DNA of 64,000 nt, from contig NZ_CP120360.1 in assembly GCF_029510815.1 (NCBI RefSeq), forward strand, positions 1,240,001-1,304,000, written 5' to 3'. The position numbers and the translations under genes are program-made. Every line of letters begins with the position of its first letter. Position 1 is the stretch's first letter. Of this stretch, positions 8,302-17,682 are shown one piece after another. The DNA comes from Janibacter sp. DB-40. Lineage in GTDB: Bacteria; Actinomycetota; Actinomycetes; Actinomycetales; Dermatophilaceae. The notes below the pieces were generated by a model. It searched no databases. It saw only the letters and a program-made list of their open reading frames with translations, and was not told the origin of the DNA.

Positions 8302-9229
8302 CGTCCGCAACGTCCTCGTCCCCGAGGGGCTCGAGGGGGAGCGCGTCGATGCTGCCGTGGCGCGGCTCTTCGGGCTCTCCCGCACCCGGGCCGCCGAGCT
8401 CGCCGCCGAGGGGATGGTCGAGATCGACGGCGCCGGTGTCGCGAAGTCCACGCGGGTGACCGCCGGGGCCCGGATCGAGATCGCCCTGCCGGCCGCACCG
8501 ACCAACCCCGAGCTGGAGGTCGTCGCCGAGCCGGTCCCCGGGATGCGGATCATCCACGACGACGACGACATCGTCGTCGTGGACAAGCCCGTGGGCGTGG
8601 CCGCACACCCGAGCGTCGGCTGGACCGGTCCGACGGTGCTGGGCGGGCTCAAGGCCGCCGGCTACCGGATCACCACCAGCGGCGCCAGTGAGCGGCAGGG
8701 GATCGTCTCCCGGCTCGACGTCGGCACGAGCGGGCTGATGGTCGTGTGCAAGAGCGAGTACGCCTACTCCGTGCTCAAGCGGGCCTTCAAGCAGCGCACG
8801 GTCGACAAGACCTACCACGCCCTCGTCCAGGGTCTGCCCGACCCGCACGTCGGCACGATCGACGCGCCGATCGGTCGTCACCCGAGCGGCGAGTACAAGT
8901 TCGCGGTCATGGACTCCGGCAAGCACGCGGTCACCCACTACGAGCTGATCGAGGCCTTCCGGCACGCGTCCCTGCTCGACGTGACGCTCGAGACCGGACG
9001 CACCCACCAGATCAGGGTGCACATGGCCGCCCTTCGCCACCCGTGCGTCGGCGACCCGACCTACGGGGCCGACCCCACCCTGGCCCGCAAGCTCGGGCTC
9101 GAGCGGCAGTGGCTGCACGCGATGGGGTTGGGGTTCACCCACCCCGGTACCAACGAGTACGTGTACTTCGAGAGCACCTACCCCGACGACCTGCAGCAGG
9201 CGCTCGACCGGCTCGCCGACCTGTCCTGA
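8294..9229 (+). CDS. RluA/RluD-family rRNA or tRNA pseudouridine synthase
   Basis: 311-aa enzyme that isomerises uridine to pseudouridine in structured RNA. An S4 RNA-binding domain occupies about residues 10-75 ([20 protein letters not shown]), followed by the RluA catalytic domain with the motif [13 protein letters not shown], where the Asp is the catalytic residue (the family usually has HRLD), and by [17 protein letters not shown]. It directly follows lspA with an 8-nt overlap, a widely conserved pairing. Which position it modifies cannot be read from sequence alone; RluD-like activity on 23S rRNA is the usual guess. Confidence 0.92.
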   Translation: MSDVRNVLVPEGLEGERVDAAVARLFGLSRTRAAELAAEGMVEIDGAGVAKSTRVTAGARIEIALPAAPTNPELEVVAEPVPGMRIIHDDDDIVVVDKPVGVAAHPSVGWTGPTVLGGLKAAGYRITTSGASERQGIVSRLDVGTSGLMVVCKSEYAYSVLKRAFKQRTVDKTYHALVQGLPDPHVGTIDAPIGRHPSGEYKFAVMDSGKHAVTHYELIEAFRHASLLDVTLETGRTHQIRVHMAALRHPCVGDPTYGADPTLARKLGLERQWLHAMGLGFTHPGTNEYVYFESTYPDDLQQALDRLADLS

Positions 9230-9233
9230 GGCC

Positions 9234-9452
9234 TCACCGGCGCAGGGAGAACAGGTCGCCGGGCGTGCAGTCGAGCACGTCGCACAGGGCCGTCAGGGTC
9301 GAGAAGCGCACGGCCCGGCCGCGGTTGTTCTTCAGCGCCGAGAGGTTGGCGTGGGTGATCCCGATGCGGCGGCTCAGCTCGGTCACGGTCATGCCGCGGG
9401 CCTCGAGCAGGTCGTCGAGGTGGCAGACGACCCGGTGGTCCTCCGGCGGCAT
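9234..9452 (-). CDS. Small Cro/C1-type HTH regulator (YozG-like)
   Basis: A 72-residue single-domain DNA-binding protein. The HTH is seen in MTVTELSRRIGITHANLSAL with a following recognition region KNNRGRAVRFSTL, ending CDVLDCTPGDLFSL, as in the YozG/HTH_26 group. The start was set at ATG 9452, whose first base is shared with the stop of the DUF2975 gene (TGATG). DUF2975 membrane proteins and these regulators occur as pairs across bacteria. The upstream dyad at 10027-10062 is the probable target. It ends 4 nt from the convergent pseudouridine synthase gene. Confidence 0.85.
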   Translation of the reverse strand: MPPEDHRVVCHLDDLLEARGMTVTELSRRIGITHANLSALKNNRGRAVRFSTLTALCDVLDCTPGDLFSLRR

Positions 9453-10009
9453 CAGATGAGCCCGTCCTGGTCCGCCCGCAGCTGGCTGCCGCGGTGCAGG
9501 ACGAGGGCGACGAAGGACAACGTCATCGCCCCGACGTAGAGGTACCACCACTGGGTGGTGATCGCCTGGGCGTCCCAGTCACCCGCCCGTGACTGGAGGG
9601 CGAGGTTCGTCGCCGGTCGGCGCAGGAGCCCAGGGACCAGGAGCATCACGACCACGATCCAGCTCGCGGCCGTGGCCCACCGGGCCGTCGAGCGGACGAA
9701 GACGTCCCCGCGCAACATCGCCAGGACGCACAACGACAGCAGGACGATGACTGCTGCGGAGGTGGCCCACTGGAGGACGTCGGCCACGCGCAGGGTGACG
9801 AGCGCCCATTCGGGCAGGTCGGCGGTCTCGACGAGGAGGGTCCGGGGCAGCTCGTCCGGGTCGATGACCGGCAGTGCCACGACATCCGCCGACCACCGGT
9901 CGGTGACGCTGCGGACGACGTGCACGAGCAGCGCGATCCCGGCGAGGCCGAAGGCGAAGATCGAGGCGCCTGCGTCGCGCCGGAGCCTGGTGGTGGGTGT
10001 GCGGGCCAT
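9452..10009 (-). CDS. DUF2975 family membrane protein
   Basis: 185-residue protein with four predicted membrane helices (for example GASIFAFGLAGIALLVHVV and AAVIVLLSLCVLAMLRG) and a soluble segment between helices 1 and 2. Function of the family is unknown. It always travels with a small HTH protein, as here, suggesting a membrane-sensor and regulator pair. A strong AAGGAGG ribosome site sits 5 nt before the ATG. The promoter region holds an AT-rich dyad. I cannot assign a substrate or signal. Confidence 0.8.
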   Translation of the reverse strand: MARTPTTRLRRDAGASIFAFGLAGIALLVHVVRSVTDRWSADVVALPVIDPDELPRTLLVETADLPEWALVTLRVADVLQWATSAAVIVLLSLCVLAMLRGDVFVRSTARWATAASWIVVVMLLVPGLLRRPATNLALQSRAGDWDAQAITTQWWYLYVGAMTLSFVALVLHRGSQLRADQDGLI

Positions 10010-10026
10010 GGGGTCCTCCTTGATGA

Positions 10027-10062
10027 CTACATTGTTCTTCGATGTATCGATAAACAATGTAG
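10027..10062 (-). promoter_or_regulatory. Operator-like dyad and promoter of the DUF2975/HTH pair
   Basis: Perfect 10-bp inverted repeat CTACATTGTT (10027-10036) and AACAATGTAG (10053-10062) around a second small palindrome, TATCGATA (10045-10052). On the minus strand it contains TTGTTT, 17 nt, then CAATGT, a plausible -35/-10 pair lying inside the dyad. The block is strikingly AT-rich for this genome. Autoregulation by the HTH protein encoded in the operon is the natural inference. Confidence 0.6.
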
Positions 10063-10073
10063 CAGGGATGCGA

Positions 10074-10114
10074 CGAAGGGGGAGCCCCGCACCGCCGGTG
10101 AGGCTCCCCCTTCG
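10074..10114 (-). terminator. Hairpin terminator after the acyl-CoA synthetase gene
   Basis: A perfect 13-bp inverted repeat, CGAAGGGGGAGCC (10074-10086) and GGCTCCCCCTTCG (10102-10114), with a 15-nt loop, begins 13 nt beyond the stop of the minus-strand acyl-CoA synthetase gene. Both arms contain the over-represented 9-mer CGAAGGGGG. It also separates that gene from the DUF2975 operator. Confidence 0.7.
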
Positions 10115-10127
10115 CTCCGGGGCCGGG

Positions 10128-11672
10128 TCAGTTGACCTGGCGGTCGCGACCCTCCCAGTACGGGGCACGCAGCTTGAACTTCTGCAGCTTGCCCGTGGCG
10201 GTGCGGGCGAGCTCCTCGCGGAACTCGACGGAGGTCGGCGACTTGTAGCCGGCGACGCGCGCCTTGCACCAGGCGATGAGGTCGGCCTCGGTGGCGGTGG
10301 ACCCCTCGGTGACGACGACGAGGGCCTTGATCGTCTCGCCCCACTTCTCGTCGGGGACGCCGATGACGGCGACCTCGGTGACGTCCGGGTGGGAGAAGAG
10401 GACGTCCTCGACCTCCACGGAGGCGACGTTCTCGCCGCCGGTGATGATGACGTCCTTCTTGCGGTCGCTGATCGTGACGTACCCGTCGTCCTCGATGTAG
10501 CCGCCGTCACCGGTGTGGAACCAGCCACCCTCGAAGGTCCGCTCGGTCTCCTCGGGGAGGTTCCAGTAGCCCTCCATGATGACGTTGCTCCTGGCCAGGA
10601 CCTCCCCGGACTCCGACACCGACATCTCGACGCCGAGCGCGGGCATCCCGGCCCGCACGAGCTTGCCGGCGCGCTCCTCGGGCGACAGGTCGTCCCACTC
10701 GGCGCGGCGGGTGTTGATCGTCAGCAGGGGAGAGGTCTCGGTGAGGCCGTAGATCTGCTGGAACTCCCAGCCGAGCTCGGTCTCGACGCGGGCGATCGTC
10801 TGCGTGGGCGGCGGGGCGCCCGCGACGATGATGCGCACGCGGTCCCGGCCGGGGATCTCGCCCTCCCAGTCCGCGGCCGCCGCCAGGACGGCGTTGACCA
10901 CGGCCGGTGCGGCGCACATGACCGTGACGCCGTGCTCCTGGACCCGCCGCAGGATCTCCGCACCGTCGATCTTGCGGATGACGACGTGCTGGGCGCCGAC
11001 GCCGGTCATGGCGAAGGGCATGCCCCAGCCGTTGGCGTGGAACATCGGCAGCGTGTGCAGGTAGACGTCACGGTCACCGATGCCGGCGTGCAGGCCGAAG
11101 GTGACCGCGTTGACCCAGATGTTGCGGTGGGTGATCTGCACGCCCTTGGGGCGGGCCGTCGTGCCGGAGGTGTAGTTGATCGTGGCGACGGCGTTCTCGT
11201 CGGGCTCCCACGGGCGCGGGTCCGCGGCCGCGATCTCCTCCTCGGTGCCGAAGAGGTGCTCGTCGTCACCGAGGACGAAGGTGTGCTCGGCCTGCACCTC
11301 GTCGATGAGGGAGGTCAGTTCGGGGTCGATGTAGAGGACGCGGGCGCCGGAGTGCTCGACGATGAACTTCACCTCCTCGGGCGCGAGGCGGAAGTTGATC
11401 GGCACCAGGACCCGTCCGGAGCCGGCGACACCGAAGAAGCTGGTCAGCAGGCGGGCGGAGTTGTGCGAGACGACGGCGATCCGGTCGCCGACCTCGATGC
11501 CGAGGGAGTCCAGGTGCGCGGCCTGGGCCCGGGCCAGCTGGCGCATCCGTGCGTAGGTCACGCCCTCGAGCGGCGGCGCAGGCTGGTCCGGCTCGTCCAC
11601 GACGGCGGTGCGCTCGCCGTAGACCTTCGCGGCGCGGTCGAGGAAGTGGTTCACGGACATGGGGACGAACAT
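10128..11672 (-). CDS. AMP-binding acyl-CoA synthetase (medium/long-chain type)
   Basis: 514-aa ANL-superfamily enzyme that activates a carboxylic acid to its CoA thioester through an acyl-AMP. The P-loop-like motif is INYTSGTTARPKGV (about residues 165-178); further motifs are QQIYGLTETSPL, GWFHTGDGGYIEDDGYV and SDRKKDVIITGGENVAS. The C-terminal catalytic Lys lies in ARTATGKLQKF. The start at ATG 11672 gives MFVPMSVNHFLDRAAKVYG; AGGAGG lies about 9 nt upstream. The long open frame continuing across dnaE on this strand is a shadow. Family resemblance is to fatty-acid or aromatic acid CoA ligases; the substrate is not readable. Confidence 0.88.
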   Translation of the reverse strand: MFVPMSVNHFLDRAAKVYGERTAVVDEPDQPAPPLEGVTYARMRQLARAQAAHLDSLGIEVGDRIAVVSHNSARLLTSFFGVAGSGRVLVPINFRLAPEEVKFIVEHSGARVLYIDPELTSLIDEVQAEHTFVLGDDEHLFGTEEEIAAADPRPWEPDENAVATINYTSGTTARPKGVQITHRNIWVNAVTFGLHAGIGDRDVYLHTLPMFHANGWGMPFAMTGVGAQHVVIRKIDGAEILRRVQEHGVTVMCAAPAVVNAVLAAAADWEGEIPGRDRVRIIVAGAPPPTQTIARVETELGWEFQQIYGLTETSPLLTINTRRAEWDDLSPEERAGKLVRAGMPALGVEMSVSESGEVLARSNVIMEGYWNLPEETERTFEGGWFHTGDGGYIEDDGYVTISDRKKDVIITGGENVASVEVEDVLFSHPDVTEVAVIGVPDEKWGETIKALVVVTEGSTATEADLIAWCKARVAGYKSPTSVEFREELARTATGKLQKFKLRAPYWEGRDRQVN

Positions 11673-11839
11673 CCTCAGGGCCTCCTGTGGCTGGCGACGG
11701 TGTCTTCTCCGACGGTAGACCCACCGCTGCCGGGGGAGAAGGAAGGAGGGTGGCGGCGCGGCGAGCGGCTCGTGGCGCGCGATCGGCGGCCCCGTCGCGC
11801 CACTGGTCGGGCAGGGGCCGAGTTGTCCGTGGCTCGGCC

Positions 11840-11855
11840 TAGACTCGGAGCGATG
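11840..11855 (+). promoter_or_regulatory. Leaderless -10 element of dnaE
   Basis: TAGACT at 11840-11845 ends 7 nt before the dnaE ATG, so transcription would start at or next to the start codon. No ribosome-binding sequence is present in this interval. No clear -35 hexamer was seen. Confidence 0.5.
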
Positions 11856-14800
11856 TCCGAGCTGCCGCGTTCCGAGAACTTCGTCCACCTGCACAACCAC
11901 ACCGAGTACTCCATGCTCGATGGGGCTGCCCGGATCACGGACATGTTCTCCACCGCCCAGGAGATGGGCATGCCGGCGATCGCGACGACCGACCACGGCT
12001 ACCTCTTCGGTGCGCACGAGTTCTGGAAGACGGCGCAGTCCTACGACGTCAAGCCGATCATCGGCCTCGAGGCCTATGTGGCGCCCGGCCACACCAGCCG
12101 CAAGGACAAGACCCGGGTGAAGTGGGGTGACGAGCGCACCCGCAAGGGTGACGACGTCTCCGGTGGTGGTGCCTACACCCACATGACGCTGCTGGCGCGC
12201 AACAACACCGGCATGCACAACCTCTTCCGCATGGACTCGATGGCCTCCCTGGACTCGGTGTACGCCAAGTGGCCGCGCCTGGACCGCGAGCTGCTGTCGC
12301 AGTACGGCGAGGGGCTCATCGCGACGACCGGCTGCCCCTCCGGCGAGATCCAGACGCGCCTGCGCCTGGGGCAGTACGACAAGGCGATCGAGGCTGCCTC
12401 CGAGTTCCGCGACATCTTCGGCAAGGAGCACTACTTCCTCGAGCTGATGGACCACGGCAACCAGATCGAGCGTCGGGTGCGCGAGGACCTGATGCGTCTG
12501 GCGAGGGACCTGCAGCTGCCGCTCCTGGCCACGAACGACCTGCACTACGTCAAGCAGGAGGACTACATCGCCCAGGACGCGCTCCTGTGCATCAACTCCG
12601 GCTCGACGCTGCTCGACCCCGATCGGTTCTCCTTCGAGGGCGACGGCTACTACCTGAAGTCCCCGGCGGAGATGCGCCGGCTGTGGCGCGAGCTGCCGGA
12701 GGCCTGCGACAACACGCTGCTCGTCGCCGACATGTGCGAGGTCTCCTTCACCGAGGGCGAAGGGCGGTACATGCCGCGCTTCGACGTCCCGCCGGGGGAG
12801 GACGAGCAGTCGTGGTTCGTCAAGGAGGTCCAGACCGGGTTGAGCCGGCGCTTCCCGGACGGGATCCCGGAGTACGCGCAGAAGCAGGCGGACTACGAGG
12901 TGGGGGTCATCGCGGGGAAGGGCTACCCCGGGTACTTCCTCGTCGTCGCCGACTTCATCAACTGGGCGAAGAACAACGGCATCCGGGTGGGGCCCGGCCG
13001 AGGCTCCGGTGCCGGGTCGATGTGCGCCTACGCGATGGGGATCACCGACCTCGACCCGATCCCGCACGGGTTGATCTTCGAGCGCTTCCTCAACCCCGAG
13101 CGACAGTCGATGCCCGACTTCGACGTCGACTTCGACGAGCGTCGCCGCGCCGAGGTCATCCAGTACGTCACGGACAAGTACGGCGACGAGCGCGTGGCGA
13201 TGATCGCCACCTACGGCACGATCAAGGCCAAGCAGGCCGTCAAGGACGCCGCCCGGGTCATGGGTCACCCCTTCTCCGTCGGCGAGCAGCTGACCAAGGC
13301 GATGCCCGCCGACGTCATGGGCAAGGGCGTCCCGCTGAACAAGATGTACGACCCGCAGCACGACCGCTACAACGAGGGCCAGGAGTTCCGCGACCTCGTC
13401 CAGAGCGAGAAGCACCTCGGCGAGATCGTCGAGACCGCCAAGGGCCTCGAGGGCCTGAAGCGTCAGTGGGGCGTCCACGCCGCCGGCGTCATCATGTCCA
13501 GCGAGCCGCTGATCGACGTCATCCCGATCATGCGTCGCCTGCAGGACGGCCAGGTGCTCACCCAGTTCGACTACCCGACGTGCGAGACGCTCGGGCTGGT
13601 CAAGATGGACTTCCTGGGCCTGCGCAACCTCACGATCCTCGACGACGCCCTGATCAACATCAAGAGCAACCGCGACGAGGAGATCGACCTCGATGCGCTG
13701 AGCAAGGACATGACCGACGAGGCGACCTACCGCCTTCTTGGTCGTGGCGACACCCTCGGCGTCTTCCAGCTCGACGGCGGCGGCATGCGCACGCTGCTGC
13801 GTCTGATGCAGCCGGACAACTTCGAGGACATCTCCGCCGCTCTTGCGCTGTACCGACCCGGCCCGATGGGCGTGAACGCGCACACGAACTTCGCGCTGCG
13901 CAAGAACGGCCGCCAAGAGGTCGTCCCTCTCGACCCGCAGCTGAAGGGCAAGCTGCAGCCGCAGATGGTCGAGGCGCTCGAGCCGATCCTGGGCACGACG
14001 CACGGTTTGTGCATATACCAGGAACAGGTAATGGAGATCGCTCAGAAGCTCGCGGGGTACACCCTGGGCAATGCCGACCTGCTCCGCCGCGCGATGGGCA
14101 AGAAGAAGAAGGAGGTCCTCGACAAGGAGTACGTGCCCTTCTCCGAGGGGATGAAGGCCAACGGCTACAACGAGGCCTCGGTCGCCGCGCTGTGGGGCGT
14201 GCTCGTCCCCTTCTCCGACTACGCCTTCAACAAGGCGCACACCGCCGCCTACGGTCTCGTCTCGTACTGGACGGCCTACCTCAAGGCCAACTACCCGGCC
14301 GAGTACATGGCGGCGCTGCTGACCTCCGTCGGTGACGACAAGGACAAGTCGGCGCTCTACCTCAACGAGTGCCGTCGCATGGGCATCAAGGTGCTGCCGC
14401 CGTCGGTCAACGAGTCCGAGGGGCCCTTCGCCGCCGTCGGCGAGGACATCCGCTTCGGTCTGCTCGCGATCCGCAACGTCGGCCGCAACGTCGTCGACGC
14501 GATCATCGCCACCCGCGAGGAGAAGGGGGCGTTCACCTCCTTCGACGACTTCCTCGCCAAGTGCCCGGCCGTGGTGTGCAACAAGCGCACCATCGAGTCA
14601 CTGATCATGGCCGGCGCCTTCGACGACCTCGACCACCCCCGCCAGGGCCTGGTCATGGTCCACGAGGAGTACGTCGAGGCCTTCGTCGGCGTCAAGCGCC
14701 AGGAGGCCGTCGGCCAGGACTCGCTGTGGGACATGTTCGGCGGGGACGAGGCCGCCGACGACGGCCCCGGGTCCGGCATCGAGGGGATGGGCCTGCGGGC

Positions 14801-15458
14801 GATCCCCGAGGTCGAGTGGGACAAGAAGGCCAAGCTCGCCAACGAGCGCGACATGCTCGGTCTCTACGTCTCCGACCACCCGCTCTTCGGCGTCGAGCAC
14901 GTGCTCCAGCGCGCGGCGGACACCTCCATCGCGACCCTGACCCAGTCCGACAACGGCGTGAAGGAGAACAGCCACGTCACCATCGCCGGGCTCGTCACCG
15001 GGCTGAGCGTCAAGCGCACCAAGAAGGGGGACCTGTGGGCCATCGCGACCATCGAGGACCTCGAGGGCGCGATCGAGTGCCTCTTCTTCCCCAAGACGTA
15101 CCTGACGGTGCAGACGATGCTCACCCAGGACATCGTCGCCGTCGTGCGCGGCCGGGTGAACGTGCGTGACGACTCCGTCTCCCTCTACGCAGAGGACCTG
15201 AAGATCCCCGAGCTGACCGACGGGCCCCGCGGTCCGGTCGTGCTCACGCTCGACTACGCCCGCGCCACGACCGGGCGGATCGAGGAGGTCAAGCAGGTGC
15301 TCTCACAGCACCCGGGCAGCACCGACGTGCAGATCAAGCTCATCCAGCCCGGGCGGGCGGTGACGATGTCCGTCGACGCCAGCTACCGGGTCGAGCCGAC
15401 CGAGGCGCTCATCGGCGACCTCAAGGTCATCCTCGGCGCCCGGGCGGTGTCGGCGTGA
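11853..15458 (+). CDS. dnaE: DNA polymerase III alpha subunit (DnaE1)
   Basis: Replicative polymerase catalytic subunit, 1201 aa. The N-terminal PHP domain is intact: HLHNHTEYSMLDGA, TDHGYLFGAHEF and LLATNDLHYVK, consistent with the metal-dependent proofreading known for actinobacterial DnaE1. The polymerase core shows GPGRGSGAGSMCAYA and the catalytic acidic motif MPDFDVDFDERRR. Helix-hairpin-helix and OB regions follow, the OB near VTIAGLVTGLSVKRTKKGD. The start at ATG 11853 gives MSELPRSENFVHLHNHTEYS; the frame is open far upstream, but that part only mirrors the opposite-strand gene. The stop overlaps a downstream GTG by 4 nt. Confidence 0.96.
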   Translation: MSELPRSENFVHLHNHTEYSMLDGAARITDMFSTAQEMGMPAIATTDHGYLFGAHEFWKTAQSYDVKPIIGLEAYVAPGHTSRKDKTRVKWGDERTRKGDDVSGGGAYTHMTLLARNNTGMHNLFRMDSMASLDSVYAKWPRLDRELLSQYGEGLIATTGCPSGEIQTRLRLGQYDKAIEAASEFRDIFGKEHYFLELMDHGNQIERRVREDLMRLARDLQLPLLATNDLHYVKQEDYIAQDALLCINSGSTLLDPDRFSFEGDGYYLKSPAEMRRLWRELPEACDNTLLVADMCEVSFTEGEGRYMPRFDVPPGEDEQSWFVKEVQTGLSRRFPDGIPEYAQKQADYEVGVIAGKGYPGYFLVVADFINWAKNNGIRVGPGRGSGAGSMCAYAMGITDLDPIPHGLIFERFLNPERQSMPDFDVDFDERRRAEVIQYVTDKYGDERVAMIATYGTIKAKQAVKDAARVMGHPFSVGEQLTKAMPADVMGKGVPLNKMYDPQHDRYNEGQEFRDLVQSEKHLGEIVETAKGLEGLKRQWGVHAAGVIMSSEPLIDVIPIMRRLQDGQVLTQFDYPTCETLGLVKMDFLGLRNLTILDDALINIKSNRDEEIDLDALSKDMTDEATYRLLGRGDTLGVFQLDGGGMRTLLRLMQPDNFEDISAALALYRPGPMGVNAHTNFALRKNGRQEVVPLDPQLKGKLQPQMVEALEPILGTTHGLCIYQEQVMEIAQKLAGYTLGNADLLRRAMGKKKKEVLDKEYVPFSEGMKANGYNEASVAALWGVLVPFSDYAFNKAHTAAYGLVSYWTAYLKANYPAEYMAALLTSVGDDKDKSALYLNECRRMGIKVLPPSVNESEGPFAAVGEDIRFGLLAIRNVGRNVVDAIIATREEKGAFTSFDDFLAKCPAVVCNKRTIESLIMAGAFDDLDHPRQGLVMVHEEYVEAFVGVKRQEAVGQDSLWDMFGGDEAADDGPGSGIEGMGLRAIPEVEWDKKAKLANERDMLGLYVSDHPLFGVEHVLQRAADTSIATLTQSDNGVKENSHVTIAGLVTGLSVKRTKKGDLWAIATIEDLEGAIECLFFPKTYLTVQTMLTQDIVAVVRGRVNVRDDSVSLYAEDLKIPELTDGPRGPVVLTLDYARATTGRIEEVKQVLSQHPGSTDVQIKLIQPGRAVTMSVDASYRVEPTEALIGDLKVILGARAVSA

Positions 15459-15490
15459 GTGACGCCACGAGCAACCAAGGAGCCCACGAC

Positions 15491-17644
15491 ATGACGCAGA
15501 CCGAGCAGGGGCACGCCACCCCGCCCGTGGCGGACAAGCGCGAGCACGTGCGCAGCCACCACGGTGACGACGTCCTCGACCCCTACGAGTGGATGCGTGA
15601 CGGCGAGGACCCCGACGTCCTGGCGCACCTCGAGGCGGAGAACGCCTACGCCGAGTCCACGACGGCGCACCTGGCCCCCCTTCGCCGACGGCTCTTCGAC
15701 GAGATCAAGGAGCGCACGCTCGAGACCGACCTGTCCGTGCCCATCGCCTCAGGGCCGTGGTGGTACTACGCGCGCACGGTCGAGGGCCAGCAGTACGCGA
15801 TCCACTGCCGCGCGCCACTGACCGACGCCACCGCCGTGCCCGAGCTCGACCCGAGCCGGCCGCTGCCCGGCGAGATCGTCCTCCTCGACGGCAACGCGCT
15901 CGCGGAGGGGCACGAGTTCTTCTCCCTCGGCGGGCTCGACGTCAGCCACGACCACTCCCGGCTCGCCTACGCGGTCGACGTCACCGGCGACGAGCGCTTC
16001 GACGTGCGCGTCGTCGACATCGCCTCCGGTGACGTCCTCGACGAGGCGATCACCGGGGCGGGCTACGGCCTGGCGTTCTCCCGCGACGGTGGCCACCTCT
16101 TCCACGTCGCAGTCGACGATGCGTGGCGCCCGCACGAGGTGTGGCGCCACGCGGTCGGCACTCCCCGCGAGGACGACGTGCTCGTGCACCACGAGGAGGA
16201 CGAGCGGTTCTGGATGGGTCTGGGCACCAGCCGGGACGATCGCTGGATCGTGCTGGTCCTGGGGTCCAAGACGACCTCCGAGGTGCACCTCATCGACGCG
16301 ACCGATCCGACGGCATCGGCCCGCTGCGTCGCGCCGCGCCGCGAGGGCGTCGACTACGACGTCGAGCCCGCCGCCGACCACCTGCTCATCGTGCACAACG
16401 AACGCCAGCCCGAGGGCGACCTCGCCTGGGCGCCGCTCGACGCGACCGGTCCCGAGCAGTGGCAGCCGCTGCTGCAGCGCGGTGAGGACGAGCGCTTCAT
16501 CGGTGTCGACGCCTTCGACGACTTCGCCGTCCTGTCACTGCGTGCAGGCGGGCTGCCTGCGCTGCGGATCCTGCCGCGCACCTCTCGGTCGGCCCCCTCC
16601 GTCGCCGCCGACTACGGGGACCCGGTCGACGTCCCCTTCGACGACGAGCTGCACTCGGTGGCCCTGGGCCCGGTCGCCGAGTCCGGCACCGACCGGATCC
16701 GCGTCCTCCACGAGTCCTGGGTCAGCCCCCGGTCGGTCCTGGACGTCGTCGTGGCGACCGGCGAGCGGATCGTCCTCAAGCGCCAGCCCGTCCTCGGTGG
16801 CGTCGACCTCGACGACTACGAGCAGCGCCGCACCTGGGCGACGGCCCCGGACGGCACGCGGGTACCCGTCTCCCTCGTCATGCGGCGCGGCACGCAGGCC
16901 GACGGGACCAACCCCGGGCTGCTCTACGGGTACGGCAGCTACGAGATGAGCTTCGACCCCTACTTCTCCATCGCCCGGCTGTCCCTGCTCGACCGCGGGG
17001 TCGTCTACGCCGTCGCGCACGTGCGTGGTGGCGGCGAGCTCGGCCGGCACTGGTACGACGACGGCAAGATGCTGCACAAGCGCAACACCTTCACCGACTT
17101 CGTGGCCGCCGCGGAGCACCTCCACGACAGCGGCTGGGTGGCGCGTGACCGCCTGGCGGCCGAAGGGGGGTCCGCCGGTGGTCTCCTCGTGGGCGCCGCG
17201 ACGAACCTCGCGCCCGACCGCTTCGCGGCGGTGCTGGCGGCCGTGCCCTTCGTCGACACCCTGACGACGATCCTGCGCCCGGACCTGCCGCTGACGGTGC
17301 AGGAGTGGGAGGAGTGGGGGGACCCGCTGCACGACCCCGAGGTATACGCGTACATGCGCGGCTACACCCCGTACGAGAACATCGCCGCCGTCGAGTACCC
17401 GGCGATCCTCGCCACCACCTCGCTGCACGACACCCGCGTGTACTTCACCGAGCCCGCGAAGTGGGTGGCCCGCCTGCGCGAGGTGACCTCCCACGACGAG
17501 CAGCGCCCGATCCTGCTGCGCACCGAGATGAGCGCCGGGCACGGTGGCCGCTCGGGGCGCTACGACGCCTGGGAGCAGGCTGCCTGGGAGTGGGCGTGGG
17601 TCCTCGACCGGATCGGGGCGACCGAGCCGCTGACCCGAGCCTGA
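15491..17644 (+). CDS. S9A family oligopeptidase (oligopeptidase B / PtrB-like)
   Basis: Serine peptidase of the prolyl oligopeptidase family that cleaves short peptides, typically after basic residues. A beta-propeller N-domain (to about residue 420) opens with HGDDVLDPYEWMRD. The alpha/beta hydrolase domain contains the nucleophile motif EGGSAGGLL, an Asp in SLHDTRVYF and the catalytic His in MSAGHGGRSG. The start was placed at ATG 15491 because AAGGAG lies 8 nt upstream. An alternative GTG at 15455 overlaps the dnaE stop and would add 12 residues. No signal peptide is seen, so it should be cytoplasmic. Confidence 0.9.
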   Translation: MTQTEQGHATPPVADKREHVRSHHGDDVLDPYEWMRDGEDPDVLAHLEAENAYAESTTAHLAPLRRRLFDEIKERTLETDLSVPIASGPWWYYARTVEGQQYAIHCRAPLTDATAVPELDPSRPLPGEIVLLDGNALAEGHEFFSLGGLDVSHDHSRLAYAVDVTGDERFDVRVVDIASGDVLDEAITGAGYGLAFSRDGGHLFHVAVDDAWRPHEVWRHAVGTPREDDVLVHHEEDERFWMGLGTSRDDRWIVLVLGSKTTSEVHLIDATDPTASARCVAPRREGVDYDVEPAADHLLIVHNERQPEGDLAWAPLDATGPEQWQPLLQRGEDERFIGVDAFDDFAVLSLRAGGLPALRILPRTSRSAPSVAADYGDPVDVPFDDELHSVALGPVAESGTDRIRVLHESWVSPRSVLDVVVATGERIVLKRQPVLGGVDLDDYEQRRTWATAPDGTRVPVSLVMRRGTQADGTNPGLLYGYGSYEMSFDPYFSIARLSLLDRGVVYAVAHVRGGGELGRHWYDDGKMLHKRNTFTDFVAAAEHLHDSGWVARDRLAAEGGSAGGLLVGAATNLAPDRFAAVLAAVPFVDTLTTILRPDLPLTVQEWEEWGDPLHDPEVYAYMRGYTPYENIAAVEYPAILATTSLHDTRVYFTEPAKWVARLREVTSHDEQRPILLRTEMSAGHGGRSGRYDAWEQAAWEWAWVLDRIGATEPLTRA

Positions 17645-17682
17645 GGCGAACGACGTCGCCTGCACGGCGGGCCGGGGACGGC

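Noticed and set aside
8294..9229. Catalytic defect in the pseudouridine synthase (SRLD in place of HRLD)
   Set aside because: The catalytic Asp is kept in RLDVGTSG, and Ser or other residues at the first position occur in active family members.
9555..11852. N-terminal extension of DnaE
   Set aside because: The upstream frame mirrors the minus-strand genes; the PHP domain begins at MSELPRSENFVHLHNH and a -10 element sits 7 nt before that ATG.
11673..14240. Continuation of the minus-strand acyl-CoA synthetase frame across dnaE (a 1370-residue open frame)
   Set aside because: The extension is antisense to the well-conserved dnaE and shows no protein motifs; high GC keeps the opposite frame open.
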